DNA of 64,000 nucleotides, from assembly GCA_027924645.1 (NCBI GenBank), contig BSBN01000242.1, forward strand, positions 5,642,001-5,706,000, written 5' to 3'. A model generated the notes under the pieces. That model had not been told where the DNA came from. It did not search any database and worked only from the letters and a program-made list of their open reading frames with translations. Source of the stretch: Cunninghamia lanceolata (lineage: Eukaryota > Streptophyta > Pinopsida > Cupressales > Cupressaceae). The translations under genes were made by a program, and so were the position numbers. Position 1 is the stretch's first letter. Each line of letters starts with the position of its first letter. This document shows, in pieces, positions 49,166-62,500 of this stretch.

Positions 49166-50947
49166 ACCCTCCTTAAGGTTTACATTAAAAAAAAGGAAAA
49201 ATAAAAGAAATATTGCATCAACATCAACCCAAACTCCTCATGTTTAGGTAAATGTCCTAATTATCCAACTCTATATCAGCATCAACCCAAACTCCTCATG
49301 TGTAGGAAAATGTCCTAATTATACAACGTTTATCTATGAATCAAGACACTCAATTATTCATAGGAAAATGACCAACTAACTATGAATTGAGACTCTCAAT
49401 TATTCACAGTAACTCTCCAATTTGTGGATCGAGACTAACTCCATTATCCACAAATACAAATCTGTAAAACTTTGGATCGAGACACACTCAACTATCCATA
49501 GCAAATTTGTGGATTCAACTATCCACAAACCAACAAATCACTTCCAAGCCCCCCTTGCTCCTGAAGGGACTAGAGATGAAACATGTGTTTCTCATGCAAG
49601 GTATAATCTCTGAGCGAGAAGCTAGCTCAAGATGATGAAAATCCTCCTACCTTCGATGCCTCCACCCTCCAATTTGACCTTGTAACACTTTATCCATTTT
49701 ATGTCTCATTAATCTCTCAGATAGAACAAGCATGTGAGTCTTTAAAGGCCCTGTCAGGTGTAACAAAGATGGCCCCAAGAGCACAAACAATATGTGTGGC
49801 CATGATAAAGAATATATTTGACAAGGTGTGAGATTCCACCGAAAATGTACCTTTTACAAAATAAATCCTTAAATAACTCCAAAAGCTTTGAACACAACCT
49901 TCTCTCTCCTTAGATTTGTAGACTTCAATGAAGAAAATTTAACTCTAATGAACATAAATATTTTCTAATCACTTCTTCCTTTTTTTTTAACACCAAAAAT
50001 ATTTCAAGAATGTACATTTACCCAAACATCTTACAAACAATTTCACAAAACAATATACGCTTAAGAAGTTTGAACCTCTAACCACTTTTAAAAATTTAAA
50101 TATCCTCACCAATTGATCTATCTGTTGGTTTTTCACCTAATTGCACCAAACTATTTCTAATGTGACTTTGTAGAAGATAACTAGAAAAAACTTTAGCATA
50201 AATGTGAAATTATGAACTTACATATGTTGCACTTTTGTTATTGGTTGCGCACTTATGAGGGGCAAATGAGTGTATTAGAATATAAGAAAAGAAATTAAAA
50301 CTAGAGTGAGTGTGATCTGCCTATTCAGATCTGAATGAAATATTGTTTCAAACCATTTGAAAGAACATTGCATGCCAAGATATCACACACCTTATTCATC
50401 ACTCAGTGCAGTCAATCTTCCTTCACATGCCTTGTCTTGTTCTCCCTATTTCTCCAAATCAACTTGCTTTGGAATGGGGACAACTTCTTTCAATCCAAAT
50501 TGATCCTTTAAACTTGACGGCTTCAATGATTGACTTCAAGTAATTTCTAGTGATTTCTTCTGCTTCAATGGCTATTTGATTGTATCAAATATTCAAAATT
50601 CCTTTCAACAACATCTACAACCACTTCAAACGCCTTTCTATGTCTTCTATATTCTATAGTAAATATAATATTCGAGATCCCAGATGCAATCTGTCAAACA
50701 ACTCATGTGCTTGTCAATTTGTATGCTTTCCTTCACCTAAGCGGCTACCGTCAATCAGAGAAATAATAATGATATAACAACTATGAACGTTGGTATCTTC
50801 TTCATTCTTCTAGACACCTCCATAGAGATCGATGACCCCATGGTAGAGTTGCAGTCGTCCCTTGTCTCCTTCAAAGCATACCATGCCTTTTCATCTCTAC
50901 TTCTCTTTACCTTCAAAACTCACACACAGGCACAAAAAATAATTTCT

Positions 50948-50958
50948 CTCTGATACCA
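50948..50958 (-). promoter_or_regulatory. Primer-binding site of the short element
   Basis: The minus strand reads TGGTATCAGAG, the tRNA-Met type, adjacent to the 5' LTR. It fixes the orientation of the element. Confidence 0.88.
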
Positions 50959-50959
50959 C

Positions 50960-51190
50960 TATTGAATTTGTAGAGCAACAAAACTAAAAAACAATATTAA
51001 AGATTCACATTGTAAATAACAACAAAAATATACTTGAATTTCATTAAGTTCAACCATATCATATTACATTCCATACAATGGATTTAAAAAGCAATTATTC
51101 TCTCATTTACAAACTACCTAGGGAATAACTTCCCACCCAACTAACTACCTAAAAACTAACTTATTATATGTAAACCTTAATTTTCTAATA
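50960..51190 (-). repeat. 5' LTR of the short element
   Basis: 231 bp. Both terminal dinucleotides are changed (TA...TA instead of TG...CA). Each change is a single C:G to T:A transition, consistent with decay by deamination. Confidence 0.92.
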
Positions 51191-51195
51191 GTCTC

Positions 51196-53336
51196 TCAAT
51201 CTCTCTCTCAATTTGTTTCACTTGGTCTTGCAAAACTCACAATATTCTTGGCTCTAATATGCAAAACTCCTTTGTGAATCTAATCTCTATAGCAGCTACT
51301 CGAGTCCCTAGTACTTTTTATGGTGTTGTATCACTTTCAAAAGTTCTTGGAGGTTTTTATTCACTCTTGTGCTCATTGATGAAGCTCTATCTTGTTGGGT
51401 TTTAAGCTGTATACCATATTTGAGCTTCTGTAAACTTGCAACTTTCTCTCTTTCATTAAACTGGTAAGTTTGTTCATTGTGTTTCTCAATATTATTTCAT
51501 TTAAATTTGTTTGATGTTGTGTAGTTCATTGTTATGGTATAGACCACTATTTTCTTGCATTGTTCTGGTGTAGACCACCATCTTTCTCTTTTGCATTTGT
51601 TGCATGTTGATGATTTCTTCCTCGTGGACCAAGAAAGTAAATCCTTTTAGTTTACTTGCTTTGTTGATTGTTCTTAACTCCTAGATGCACTTAGGATAAA
51701 AGCACACACTCATTTCTTTGCTTTCAAATCATTTTTATCAATCTGTTTCTCATGGAGGTAGGAATAATGAAACTGGGGCTTGCCTAAGGCAAGCTCCTTA
51801 GCAGCACAACCCCTCTCTTCTCTCATTTTGCAAATACTTCTTGGAGTAAGGACTTCATAACTGCACGGAGGTTTTGTTTCCCTTCTTTCCTTTTTCTTTG
51901 TGTGATTTTCATAGCATATTTGTTTCCTTTGTTATTTTGTGTTACCTGGATGATGTTGGGTATGTGTTGTGTTTAAATTTGTGTTGTGCAGACATTCTAG
52001 GTCTGTAAATACTTGGTAATTTTTTTTATTTTTTTGCATTTTGGACTCTAGCGCCTAGCACAGACATCTTCACGGTACACTATCATCCAAGGCAGTGAGC
52101 TCCTCCCTCTAGCTACATGTTCCATTTTCTTATCTCTTTCTGCCTCTGCTATCATTTTTCTCAATGTTGTACATAGTTGTTCAATTTCATTAGTTTTGTT
52201 CTTTTCCCTTCATTGTCAGGCACCTAGTCTAGTTGTCTTTCTTTGATTGGGACACGTAGTAGTTTTGTTAAGACCTAGAGTAGGTTCTTATATAGCTAAC
52301 ACCTTAGATAGTAGAAACTGAGTGTACCATTAGTGGAAAACTCCCTTGATTGAAGATATTCAATTAAGGAGTAGTTTTTCCTACACTACACAATGATAGA
52401 AGACAAGCTTGACACTAATACAATATGCCTAGAGTGTTGATGCAATTTTGATGTTATGATCTTGTGATGATGCAATGAGTAATAGAGTTTGCTAACAATA
52501 TTCCTAGATGTGTGTTCGATATGCTCTAGATTTTAGATTCTAGATGTTTGATCGATGATCAAAGTAAATTAGGGATTTTCCTTTTATATAACACCGAGGC
52601 ATGCAATTGAAATTATTTTATGATTTAGTCATCTCATAACAGCTAAATGGAAGGAAATGTCTAGGCCTAAAATTAAAATTTTGAATTTTGAAATAGTTGC
52701 AATCAATTTTACAAATCACATATGTAAACCAAGGTAATGGAAAAATAAACTAAGGGTCATGTTTGGACTCTTGAATTGAGTGCAAATAGAATCAAGCTAG
52801 GATTATGTTATTTGTCAAATTCCATGTAAAATACATCATTTACACACTAGTCATTACATTGAAGACAAATCAATCAAAGTAAGTCCAAAATGAAAGGGAA
52901 AAGTACAAGATGTGCAATTTTCACCATTGAAATTCTTAAAAACATCATCAACCAAATATTCTTTCCATTATGGAATAAGGAGATTATAATTATCCATTGT
53001 GAAAATGATATTATAAATCATAGCAAAATAAAAATAACTTTTCCCTATTTTATATTATATGTTTTTGATTAAGTTTAGTTGGGAAAGGGTCCCAGACCCA
53101 TACAAAAGAAGTACTAACAGTCCACTATTACATCCATAAACCCTAATAATAACCCTAACTGGGCTAGGGAATCAAGAAAAACATAGTAGATCCAATAGTT
53201 CATCATATAAAGTAAAATATCAATAGTAATCCCTGAAAATAACCCTAACCGAGTCAAAGAATCAAAAAGAAAACAACAAGATAATAGCAGTCAATAGTAC
53301 AGAATAAAAACAAAAAACCAAACATAAACCACTAGA
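51196..53336. other. No gene seen
   Basis: CT-rich start (51190-51250), then AT-rich sequence. The frames present are short and of biased composition. No repeat or RNA gene was recognised. Confidence 0.45.
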
Positions 53337-53885
53337 TTAAGTAGTAGTGTTTCTCCAATCCTCACGCATTTGAGCCATCATCTGCTCCTAGGAAGAGGAG
53401 CTCTTATGATGCTCAGTCTTCTATCTTTTACTAGCATCCATCTCCTTTGCCTAATGAACTTTACGTTTCTCCAGCTGGGTTTGAATGTCTTTGACATAAG
53501 AGGTTGTTTTCCTCATAATGTCATTAGTGAACTTAGTCAAATCCTTGAGACCCTATTGTAGTCTCACCATTCTCTGTTGGTACATCTGTAGCATACTGAA
53601 CATATTAGTCAAGCTATCCTGACAAGTGGTACAATCCATTCTCTTATGAAAAACTTTTTCAATCTCTTCCAGTCTATTTGCCAGCTCATTCATCTAAGTA
53701 TCTTTGTAAATTTTTTCATTCATCTCAAACTTATTCAATTCATTGTGAAAGGTACCAATGTCATTCCCTACATCTTCGTAATCATTTTCATTGTAAGAGT
53801 CACGTCCTACATCCCCTTGATCAAATTGAAAAGTCAAGTTAACATCTTCCCTCAACTCCTCCTCTTCATGTTACATCTGTTAATC
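53337..53885 (-). pseudogene. Coiled-coil protein remnant interrupted by TAG codons
   Basis: One minus-strand frame of about 180 codons reads through from about 53870 to a TAA at 53337-53339. It contains LREDVNLTFQFDQGDVGRDS, then KFEMNEKIYKDT, a helical segment ELANRLEEIEKVFHKRMDC, then TTCQDSLTNMFSMLQMYQQR and MREDWRNTTT at the end. All five interrupting stops are TAG. The composition is Glu/Lys/Gln/Met-rich, suggesting a coiled coil. No family is recognised. It could be a retroelement gag-linker protein or a host gene fragment. Confidence 0.5.
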
Positions 53886-55549
53886 ATTATTATTATTTTA
53901 GATTATATGTTACTTTACAACACTCTTTTATTAATGTGTTCAATTCTTAGAATCTTTAATGCATATATGGAGTTTATCTTGCAACATTTATGGTTTTGTT
54001 ATTGTGTCGATTGGTGTTCCCCTCTATGAAAGAGTGAGCCCTAATATAGGTGTAAAAAATAAATAATCGCTTGAAAGATCCAAAATGCATTGACCGACCA
54101 TGAAATCAATGTCAGCCATTCTTATCAAGATCACAAACAATTATGTCTCTTATCAAAGTCACTTATGATTCATTCTACCTAGAAGTAGCTACACACTTTT
54201 ATTGACTTCCCGATCAAACAAATTTTTCCACACAAAAATAAATGGGAATTATTATGTAGTTGTGGCATAAAGTGTAGAATTTATTTACCCTATAAAGTCT
54301 TTGTTGGGTAAGTGCACAAAGATGAGGGACCAAAATGGGGTCTTAAGTTGCCACTTTTTTTCTGAAATCAGGAAACATTGATGTTGGATGAGAAATTGAA
54401 GATATCTACACTCAAAATGTGAAGATGGAACGAAAACAAGAGTTGTAGTGCTCCAAATCTTGTTTCTAAACTACTAATTTTTTCCAAAAATGGTTGAGAT
54501 TAAGGGATTCAAAAAGGGGGAGCACACAAATTGGTCTTATTTTTCTGAAAAAAATATAACATAGCGTCTGGTGTGCTCCTCCTAAAATGTTAACTTTTTT
54601 TAGTATTTCAATAATTGCTCCAGTGAGAAATTAGGTAACACCATGTAGTTTATCCCTAATTTTTTTGATAATTTTTAAATGAATAATTGTTTTTTTAGTA
54701 ATTTTTAAAGTGGACACATCCTAAAAAACAAAAATTTGAGTGTGCTCCCCCCTAAAATGTTTGAAAACTAATCGAAAATCAATTTTTTTTTGAATTCATG
54801 TAGAATGGAGTCTAGTTTTTAAAAATATAGCTTATTTCAATTTTTGATGAATGGTTAAAAAAAAAGTCAAAAATACTAGAGACTAGTTTTTGAAAAAAAT
54901 TGGACACACTAACAAAAGAAATTCAAGATGAAACACTAAATACACTCAAAATGTGAAAAAAAAAATATGGTTAGATAGCTAACAGAGAGCTTAAGATTAT
55001 CATGGTATTTTTTTTGAGTTTTCATTGAAAAAAGTGCCATCCTGATGGGAAGCACGCTCTCGATTATCTCCAGATTTTTCTAAAAACTAATAAAAATGCA
55101 TCAAATAAAGTTGAATATAACACGAGCACATTATAATGCACTCGCGTTATGATGAGCATAACTAGCAATACACATGCCAATTGCATTTGCTTGAAAGTTT
55201 CTAAAGCCTTTGTTGGTCTCTTACAATGATTTAACAACTGAGCTCTTAAAACTGTAACTCAGAGATTGGACATCTAACCTGAGTAGCTATCTTAATCACT
55301 TATGGAGATGCATTTCACTTGTCAACCTAGGGACATGAACTTGAAATGGGTCAGCACGGTATGTGCACTAAGAACTTCCGAAGTAGCCACGTTCATTCTA
55401 TAGCTAAGAAAGACATAATGCTAAAGATAAAAAGGCTAAAAAGGAAATAACAGGAATACTAAACATTAACCAACAACTATTTTAGGATCAAGTACATGAC
55501 ATAAAGTAAAAGTCTGGGCAAACAAATACGAAACTACTTTGTCTGCTTT
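53886..55549. other. No gene seen
   Basis: AT-rich sequence with several GTGCTCCCCCCTAAAATG-like blocks in both orientations (54520-54770). The left end of the Gypsy LTR lies near the right end of this stretch but cannot be fixed without its partner. Confidence 0.4.
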
Positions 55550-56429
55550 GGCTACAGGAACAGACAGAATAGAATTCTAGTGGTTGCAGGAACATTCAAT
55601 GCCAGATTTAACTAAATGCTTAACATAAAATGTAACTAAACTAGAGGGTGGAATTCTCACCAAGTGGGCCCCCTTGGATGAGTATTCCCTAAGACAAATG
55701 TAAACTCAGAAATGTGAACTTACAACTTCATTTTATTCATTCAAAAGGATGAGTACAACTGAACGTTATAACTGTATTACCAAAAACTGGATAATGCAAG
55801 TACAATCTCTGAATAATCAACAACCCCTCAAAAGGAGCATCAGAGTCTTATTTATAGAAGGAAAACTACAAAAGTAACTACCTAGTAGGGCGGTCAACTC
55901 CAACAGAATAGGAGGACGCCTCATTATGGAAAACATAGAAAGTGGAAAGGAGGTTACGCATGCAGGGGAATCTGGTCAAGCGAGTTGCTTTAACGCAAAT
56001 CTAGCATAACAATAACTCCTAAATTTGCTCAACAGGTACTTAAGATTAGTTACAAAGTAGTTTCCTTCCCTCCATTTGACATTTGAACGATCACCATGTT
56101 TGACTTTTATGGTAAGTGACCAACCAGCAGAATCTTCCTCTTCTTTATGGATGCCGATTATATCTACATAACAATATTAGTACACACAAATAATTGCACA
56201 TCTGTAACTACCTTGGAGTAATATTCATTAACCATATGTAAAGTTAACATAGATAGTTCATATAGCATGTCTTTGTCATAAAAGGATATAAGAAATGACC
56301 TATGCTCAACAAGTTATAGCTTTGGGGTAATGACATAGAAGGATCAGGATTAAAGTACCAAAGTCCAAGATAACTACAGCAAGTGGATAATAAAGTTTAA
56401 CAAAATTGAGTCATAAACTAGACTCATCA
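55550..56429 (-). repeat. 3' LTR of the Gypsy element (inner boundary firm, outer boundary approximate)
   Basis: On the minus strand the LTR starts TGATGAGTC at 56429, directly after the polypurine tract. It has a good TATA box (TATAAATA at 55849-55856) and a polyadenylation signal (AATAAA at 55732-55737), in the order expected for U3-R-U5. The outer end is a guess (55.3-55.6 kb), because the 5' LTR lies beyond the window. Confidence 0.7.
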
Positions 56430-56440
56430 CTCTCCCCAAC
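56430..56440 (-). promoter_or_regulatory. Gypsy polypurine tract
   Basis: The minus strand reads GTTGGGGAGAG immediately before the TG of the LTR. It is the plus-strand primer site of the Gypsy element. Confidence 0.8.
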
Positions 56441-56710
56441 CTAAGACTTTGTTGGTCCTCTAGAAAAGGAAGGGTTGTTCTTTTGCTTGGTTAATGCCCT
56501 GAAATTAGCAACTACCAATTGTCCTATATCAGTTTCTCTGGTGCGTGAGGTAGGATCCCAATAGAACCCTTGCTGCCTATCCAACCTGCTCCATCTTTGT
56601 CTCTCTTCAGCAATATTATACTAGTAAAATCTGTAATTTGGCATAGGCCACAATATAATAGGTGGTTGAAAGATTAAGGGAATCTAGAATTGTCCCTTTG
56701 TCCTCCCAAT

Positions 56711-58853
56711 CTATATATATCTATCCACTCTTTTACATGCTGCAGCATAATTCTGCAAGGAGTGAGGCTCTGCTTGTTTTGGCTCATCAGATAAACTATT
56801 CCACCTTTGTGTCAAATGTCCCTTCACAGATTCTCTAGTAGTGTGTGCCATCTTCTCATATTCTTTGTAAGCTGCTTTTGTTTTAGGTAGGATTCTGTTA
56901 CCATAGTTTGGCCTATAAAGCATCCTATGCCAATCATTGAAAATGCTTCCTGGATTTCTAGATTCAGCTCTAACAGGTAATGGAGTGTTGAATTCTAATT
57001 GCTTATAAGCCCTGAATTGTTGTCCCCAACTAACCTCAGTTTGCATCTAGGACATAAATGCCCTCAACTAAACATCCCCAACATACAACAAGGGGTTCCA
57101 CTCATGGTCTTGGGACACAGCAAAATTATGTAAATAAAATTCACACAACAAATTCTTTATTTCTGGAGGAGCAATACTATAAGCATTGAAAAATTCAAGA
57201 GGAGATTCAATGGAAGGGTTCAAACAAGAAACAATCCTTGCTAACTTAAAAGAGAGGTATCTTTCCTTTAAATGCAGAGCATAGACTCTTGGGGAAGTCT
57301 CAGGGGAGTCCTACATTCTAATACCTGAGGCACCAAAGCTACCATACTATCCACTCTCTCTTTTAAAGTTGCAATTTCTGCATTCTTTTCTTTAATCTCT
57401 TCATCCTTCTTTTGAATTTTATCTTTTAATCTACGTTTCTCCTTCTTCCATTCTTCTTCTCTCCTCTGTATTTCATTCCACAAATTCATGGCTACCATGT
57501 GCATAGAAAAATTAGGAGGTCTATGTATTCCTACCAAAGGCTTTCCTGGCACAGATGGTAGATCTTCATGTAGCATAGGCTGCAGGGTTTCTGATTGCTC
57601 AGCCAATTCTGGCTGCAGGATGTCTTGCTGCAGGAACTCCTATTTATCTTCATGTTTCTGTCTCTCAATATGCTCAGCAGCAGCGGCAAGGTCTGCCAAA
57701 GTTACATCTGTTGCTTCTTCAATTATGTCTTTTTCTACATCATTCACATGCCCCATTGGGACCTCTGTATCCTCAACTGTCATTTCTTCAACCCTAGGAT
57801 TTATTTGCGTAGACGCACTGGAGGCAGGCTCAGCAGGTCTCGATTTACTAGAAGGACTCTTATGTTTCTCTTCTGCTGTAGGAAGAATAGTGTTAGCCTT
57901 CTGTTTCCTAGAGTGCATCACCTTCCTTTCTGTAGTTTGCTTTTTCGTTTTAGCCTCTTTATTTATGCCCTTCTTCTCTGTGCCCTAGTTTGAATTAAAC
58001 TGCTAAGAGGAATATCCTCATTGTCAAAATCTGAAGAACTTTCTTTTTCTACATGCTTTGCTTCAGAAGAGCTAATCTCAATAGCTTGTTTTGCTGCAGG
58101 AGGGTTTGCACTAGAATTTGAAGTTCACAAAGTAGTTTCAACATAACACACCCTTCTCCTAGTTCTATGATGTTGCGGCACAACCACAGGTCGCAAATGG
58201 CTTGGTCTTATTTGATCAATTTCCAGAAATTCCTCCCAAGTCATATTGGACACATCATGCATAGACTTTTCAACAAGTAATTTGATTAAACAATGGTGAG
58301 AGATAGAATTAGGCCTACCTTTTTGGGTCTCGGCAGCCATAATTGAGAGAAGGTGATAAAGCATGTTTGGCAGATTCATTCTTCTCCTGTGCCTCATATG
58401 ATTCAACAATTTGAAATGCATAGAATGAAGGTTCAACTGTCGACCTTCACAAGTAATGTACTTCACCACATGAACAGCTACCTATTTCCACAGTACAGGC
58501 AGAGAGGTTCTTTTGGCTCCCTGCTTGTCTATAGTCAATGGTGGATCACTAGGTTCTGTAAACTTGACTCTAGCTGACTTGGCATCTCAGGTAACAGGGT
58601 AATCTTCACCATCAATAGGAAGACCTATAACTTCTTCAATTCTTGCCTCAGTAGCCAACACCTCCAAACCTCTTACCATGGCTTTACCATCAGTAAATGT
58701 TTGAGCAAATTCTAATGCAACATTTTCATCAAAACTATTTAACTTCAAGAAATAGTCCATCCATCCACAATTTCTAAATTCAGCCTGGCTAAGTGCATCC
58801 TGCAATAATACATCATGAACTATGGGTTCATTCTGAATTAATCCTCCTCCCAT
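56711..58853 (-). pseudogene. Additional ORF downstream of Gypsy pol, plant-mobile-domain-like
   Basis: About 714 codons on the minus strand from MGGGLIQNEPIVHDVLLQDA. Residues 30-90 (ALEFAQTFTDGKAMVRGLEV, then TEARIEEVIGLPIDGEDYP) resemble the 'putative plant transposon protein' type. A helical segment follows (LNLHSMHFKLLNHMRHRRR, then MLYHLLSIMAAETQKG). After a frameshift near 57970 comes an acidic region and a strong Lys/Glu coiled coil (NEIQRREEEWKKEKRRLKDK, about 57475-57345). After another shift near 57280 a C-terminal part ends CKRVDRYI. Stops are TGA 58588, TAG about 58480, TGA about 58125, and TAG near 57111 and 57090. Many plant Gypsy elements of the Tat/Athila branch carry an extra ORF here. 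Confidence 0.75.
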
Positions 58854-59168
58854 GACTTAGCTGCCTGAAAACAATCACACTGCAATTTTTTTTTTCCTCA
58901 GCAAAAAGTTTGAAAACTAGCTTCACCTTCCTGCAATCCTGTTAAATTTTCAATAACTCATGCTATCTGTATTTTCCTTTTCAGCTTCTTTTCTTGGGAA
59001 TGAAAGACAAGGGTGGTACAAACATTAATGAATGATCGATGAAGGTTGTCATCTCACACTTACAAGCCATCACCTCACTTAGAATTCAAATCATTCAATT
59101 TTAAAACTTTACTGACATTCAGGCATAAAACATATGGATGGACTAACACGTGGACATCATATTAACAC

Positions 59169-59180
59169 TCCCTCCCCAAC
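59169..59180 (-). promoter_or_regulatory. Second, internal polypurine-tract-like sequence
   Basis: The minus strand reads GTTGGGGAGGGAG followed by TGTTAATATG, very like the true PPT-LTR junction at 56430. It lies between the pol stop and the start of the additional ORF. It could be an internal PPT or a relic of a former LTR junction. Confidence 0.6.
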
Positions 59181-59572
59181 CTATATTTAGGCATGTGTCC
59201 ACACATGCGGAATAGTGATGCGTGATAGGACAAGGAAGGGAATAATGACATGCTACGAGAAATATCGATATTAATGTACAATAATTAAATGAACAAACCA
59301 CACGATAATTAAGAGAGAATTATTAAAGTGTGCGTACCTTTACTTGTGGAAGATTGGTTGCAAAAATCATGGAGAAAGTAATGGGTAATGCTTAAGAATT
59401 TATTGAGCAATGAATGAAAATGGAGTCGGCTGAAGCGAGATGGGATGAAGTGTAATCAATACACATGATGGAAGAGAGAAGAATGGATATGGGTGGGTGA
59501 ATGGGCGAAGAAGTGAAAGAGTGGACTCCCACAAATGTGGAAATCTTTATTATGACAAGGGTCGTACCTTGG

Positions 59573-62500
59573 TTAGCCATAAGAAGGGACACTAGGTCCA
59601 CTACCTTTGGCTGTAGGAAGTTCAGGAGTTGCATGTTGAGTGAATTGCTGCAGGAATTCTTCTTTGGAGGCTAGCTTGTGATATAACCTGAGTCGATGAC
59701 CATTGACTAATAGCTTAAACTTGACAGGGTCAATAGTAGTAAGCTAAACAACACCATTGGAAAAAACTTTAGCAACCTCATATGGCCCTAGCCACCTTGT
59801 CTGTAATTTTCCAGCATTATCCTGATACCTTGAGTCATAAAGCAAAGCCCAGTCACTAGGCTGGAATTTCTTATCTTTGATGTATTTGTCATGCCACCTT
59901 AATCTCTGATTCTGCACCACTTCTGTATGATGTAAAGCTGCTTTTCCCATCTCATCCAAAGCATTGAGATGCATGATTCTTTCTTTTTGTGCTTTAGATA
60001 GATCCATCCCCAAGTCAAGTGCAGTCCGAAGAGTTTTATGTTCAAATTCAATAGGCATCATGGCTATTTTGCCATACAGCAACTCAAAAGGAGTAAAACC
60101 AGTAGTTGTTTTCCAGGTTGTCCTATAGGTCTAGACAGCTTTTGGCAACCTTTTTGCCCAATCCTTCCTATGGATAGCCAAAGTTTTGGTCAAAATGTCT
60201 TCTATTTCTCTGTTAGTCACCTCAACTTGGCCATTAGCCTGGGGGTGATAAGGAGTAGATTTCTTGTGCCTTATGTTGTATTCCTGCACTAATGTTGCAA
60301 CTAGAGTTGAGGTGAATTGAGCTCCTTGATCAATTACTAATTCTCTGGGAACTCCATACAGTGTAAAAATTTCCTCATAGAGAAATTTTGCAACCTTATT
60401 GTCTCTTGCATGCTTCATGGCCTTAACTTCTACCCATTTAGTTACATAGTCAGTGCATATTAAGATATAGGATTTACCATTAGATGGAGGATCAATGGGT
60501 CCTACAAAATCTAATCCCCACTTATTAAATGGAGTAATCACAAGCTGAGGATAAAGGGGCATCTTATCAGATTTTGTTGGTCATCCCATCCTTTGACAAC
60601 TATCACATTTCTTTGTATATCTTGTTGCATCCTTGTATAGTGTAGGCCAATAATAACTTGCATTCAAAATATTCATTGTTGTTCGCTTTGCTGCAAAATG
60701 TCCTCCACAAGGTTCATTGTGACAGGCATGCAAAATGTCATATGTTTCATCTTCTCTCACACATCTCCTCATGACATTGTTCAGTCCAGTGTAGAACAAA
60801 CATCCAACAATCCATGAAAAAGGAAAAGATTTTTCAATGAGTACCCTTCTTTCCTTAGGAGAGAAGTGAGGGGGAACTCTTCCTGTTACTAGATAATTGG
60901 TTGTGTCAGCATACCAGGGTGTTTGCACAGTGAGTGAAAACAAATTTTCATTAGGAGAAGAGTCATCAATGACTTGGTTATCTTCTGATGTAGTCATTCT
61001 TGAAAGAAAGTCTGCAACCACATTGGCCTTTCTTGGCTTATCCACAATACTGATGTCAAATTCCTGCATTAATAACACCCATCTTGCTAATCGACCAGAT
61101 ATGAGAGGTTTGTTCATGAGATACTTAATGGCTGCATGATCTGTGTGCATAAAGATTTGATAACCGGTTATGTAGTGCCTAAATTTATTAAGTGCATAGA
61201 TGACTGCTAACATTTCCTTCTCTGTTACTGTATAGTTGAACTCAACACCCTGTAAGTTTTTGCTAATAAAATAAATAGCATGCTCAATAACTCCTTCTTT
61301 CTGGCCTAAAACTGCTCCTATGGCATAATCTGATGCATCAGTATGAATGTGGAAAGGAAGTTCCCAATTGGGGCCTTTAAGTACAGGAGCATGGGTTAAG
61401 GCTATCTTTAAATCAGAAAATGCTTTGTCACAGTCTTCATTCCACTGAAATTCAGCATCCTTTGTAAGAAGAGTATATAATGGGGATACCATTTTTCTGA
61501 AATCTTTGATGAAACATTTGTAATACCCTGCATGACCCAAGAAACTTCTGACATCCTTTTGCTTTGCAGGAATGGGCAGATTGATGATGACTTCAATCTT
61601 TGCTGGGTCTACTTGTATTCCTTTTGGAGAAATGTAGTGACCAAGTACTACACCTTCCTGCGTCATCATGAAGCACTTTGCACTGTTTAATGATAGGCTA
61701 TGGTCTTCACATCTTTTCAACACCTTGCCTAAGTTTGCTAATGCCTCTTCAAAAGTAGCACCATAAGTAGTGAAATCATCCATATAGATTTCCATACAAT
61801 CATGTGAGATATCAGGAAATATGCTAATGACTGCTCTTTGGAAAGTTGCAGGTGCATTGCATAAGCCAAATGGAAGCACTGAGTAGGCATATGTCCCCAA
61901 AGGGTAGGTAAATGTTGTTTTCTCTTGATTTTCAGGTGCAATTTGAATCTGATTGTAACCGCTGAATCCATCCAAAAAGGAAAAGTACTACTTTCCTGCA
62001 AGTGAGTCCAATACTTGGTCTATGAAAGGAAGGGGAAAATGATCCTTTTTGGTAGCAGAATTTAATTCTCTATAATCAATACAGACTCTCCATTTTCCTC
62101 CCTTCTTGGGAACAAGAACCAAAGGAGACACCCATTGGTTATCTGAGATTGGGTAGATAAATCCTGCATCTAATAGCTTCTGTAATTCCTCTTTGATAAT
62201 TTCTCTTAGTGTAGGGTTGATTCTCCTTTGTGGTAGTCTTACTGGTGTAAAATCTTCCTTTATGTAAATCCTGTGAGTGCATAATGTAGGATCCAATGCT
62301 TTCATGTCATGATAATCCCATGCAAAAGCATTTTTATGTTTCTTTAACAAATTTTCCAAGGATAGTTGTTGTGCTTGAGTCAAGTTGCTATTAATATTAA
62401 GATATCTTTCTTCTAAAATTTCCACTTGAGTTGTGAAGTCAACCATAGTTACTTCATTAATGCTAGGTGTCTTAATTTCTTGTGGAAGCAATGTATGGAA

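Larger units (their letters stand above)
48936..51190 (-). mobile_element. Complete short non-autonomous LTR retrotransposon (2.25 kb)
   Basis: Direct repeats 48936-49165 and 50960-51190 (about 230 bp) are the LTRs. Read on the minus strand they begin TGTTAGAAAATTAAGG (TATTAG in the 5' copy) and end TTCAACA (TTCAATA in the 5' copy). The minus-strand PBS TGGTATCAGAG is at 50948-50958, next to the 5' LTR, and a purine tract AAGGAGGG lies next to the 3' LTR (49168 onward). The flanks are a perfect 5-bp duplication, GTCTC at 48931-48935 and 51191-51195. The 1.8-kb interior shows no gag or pol. Confidence 0.93.
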
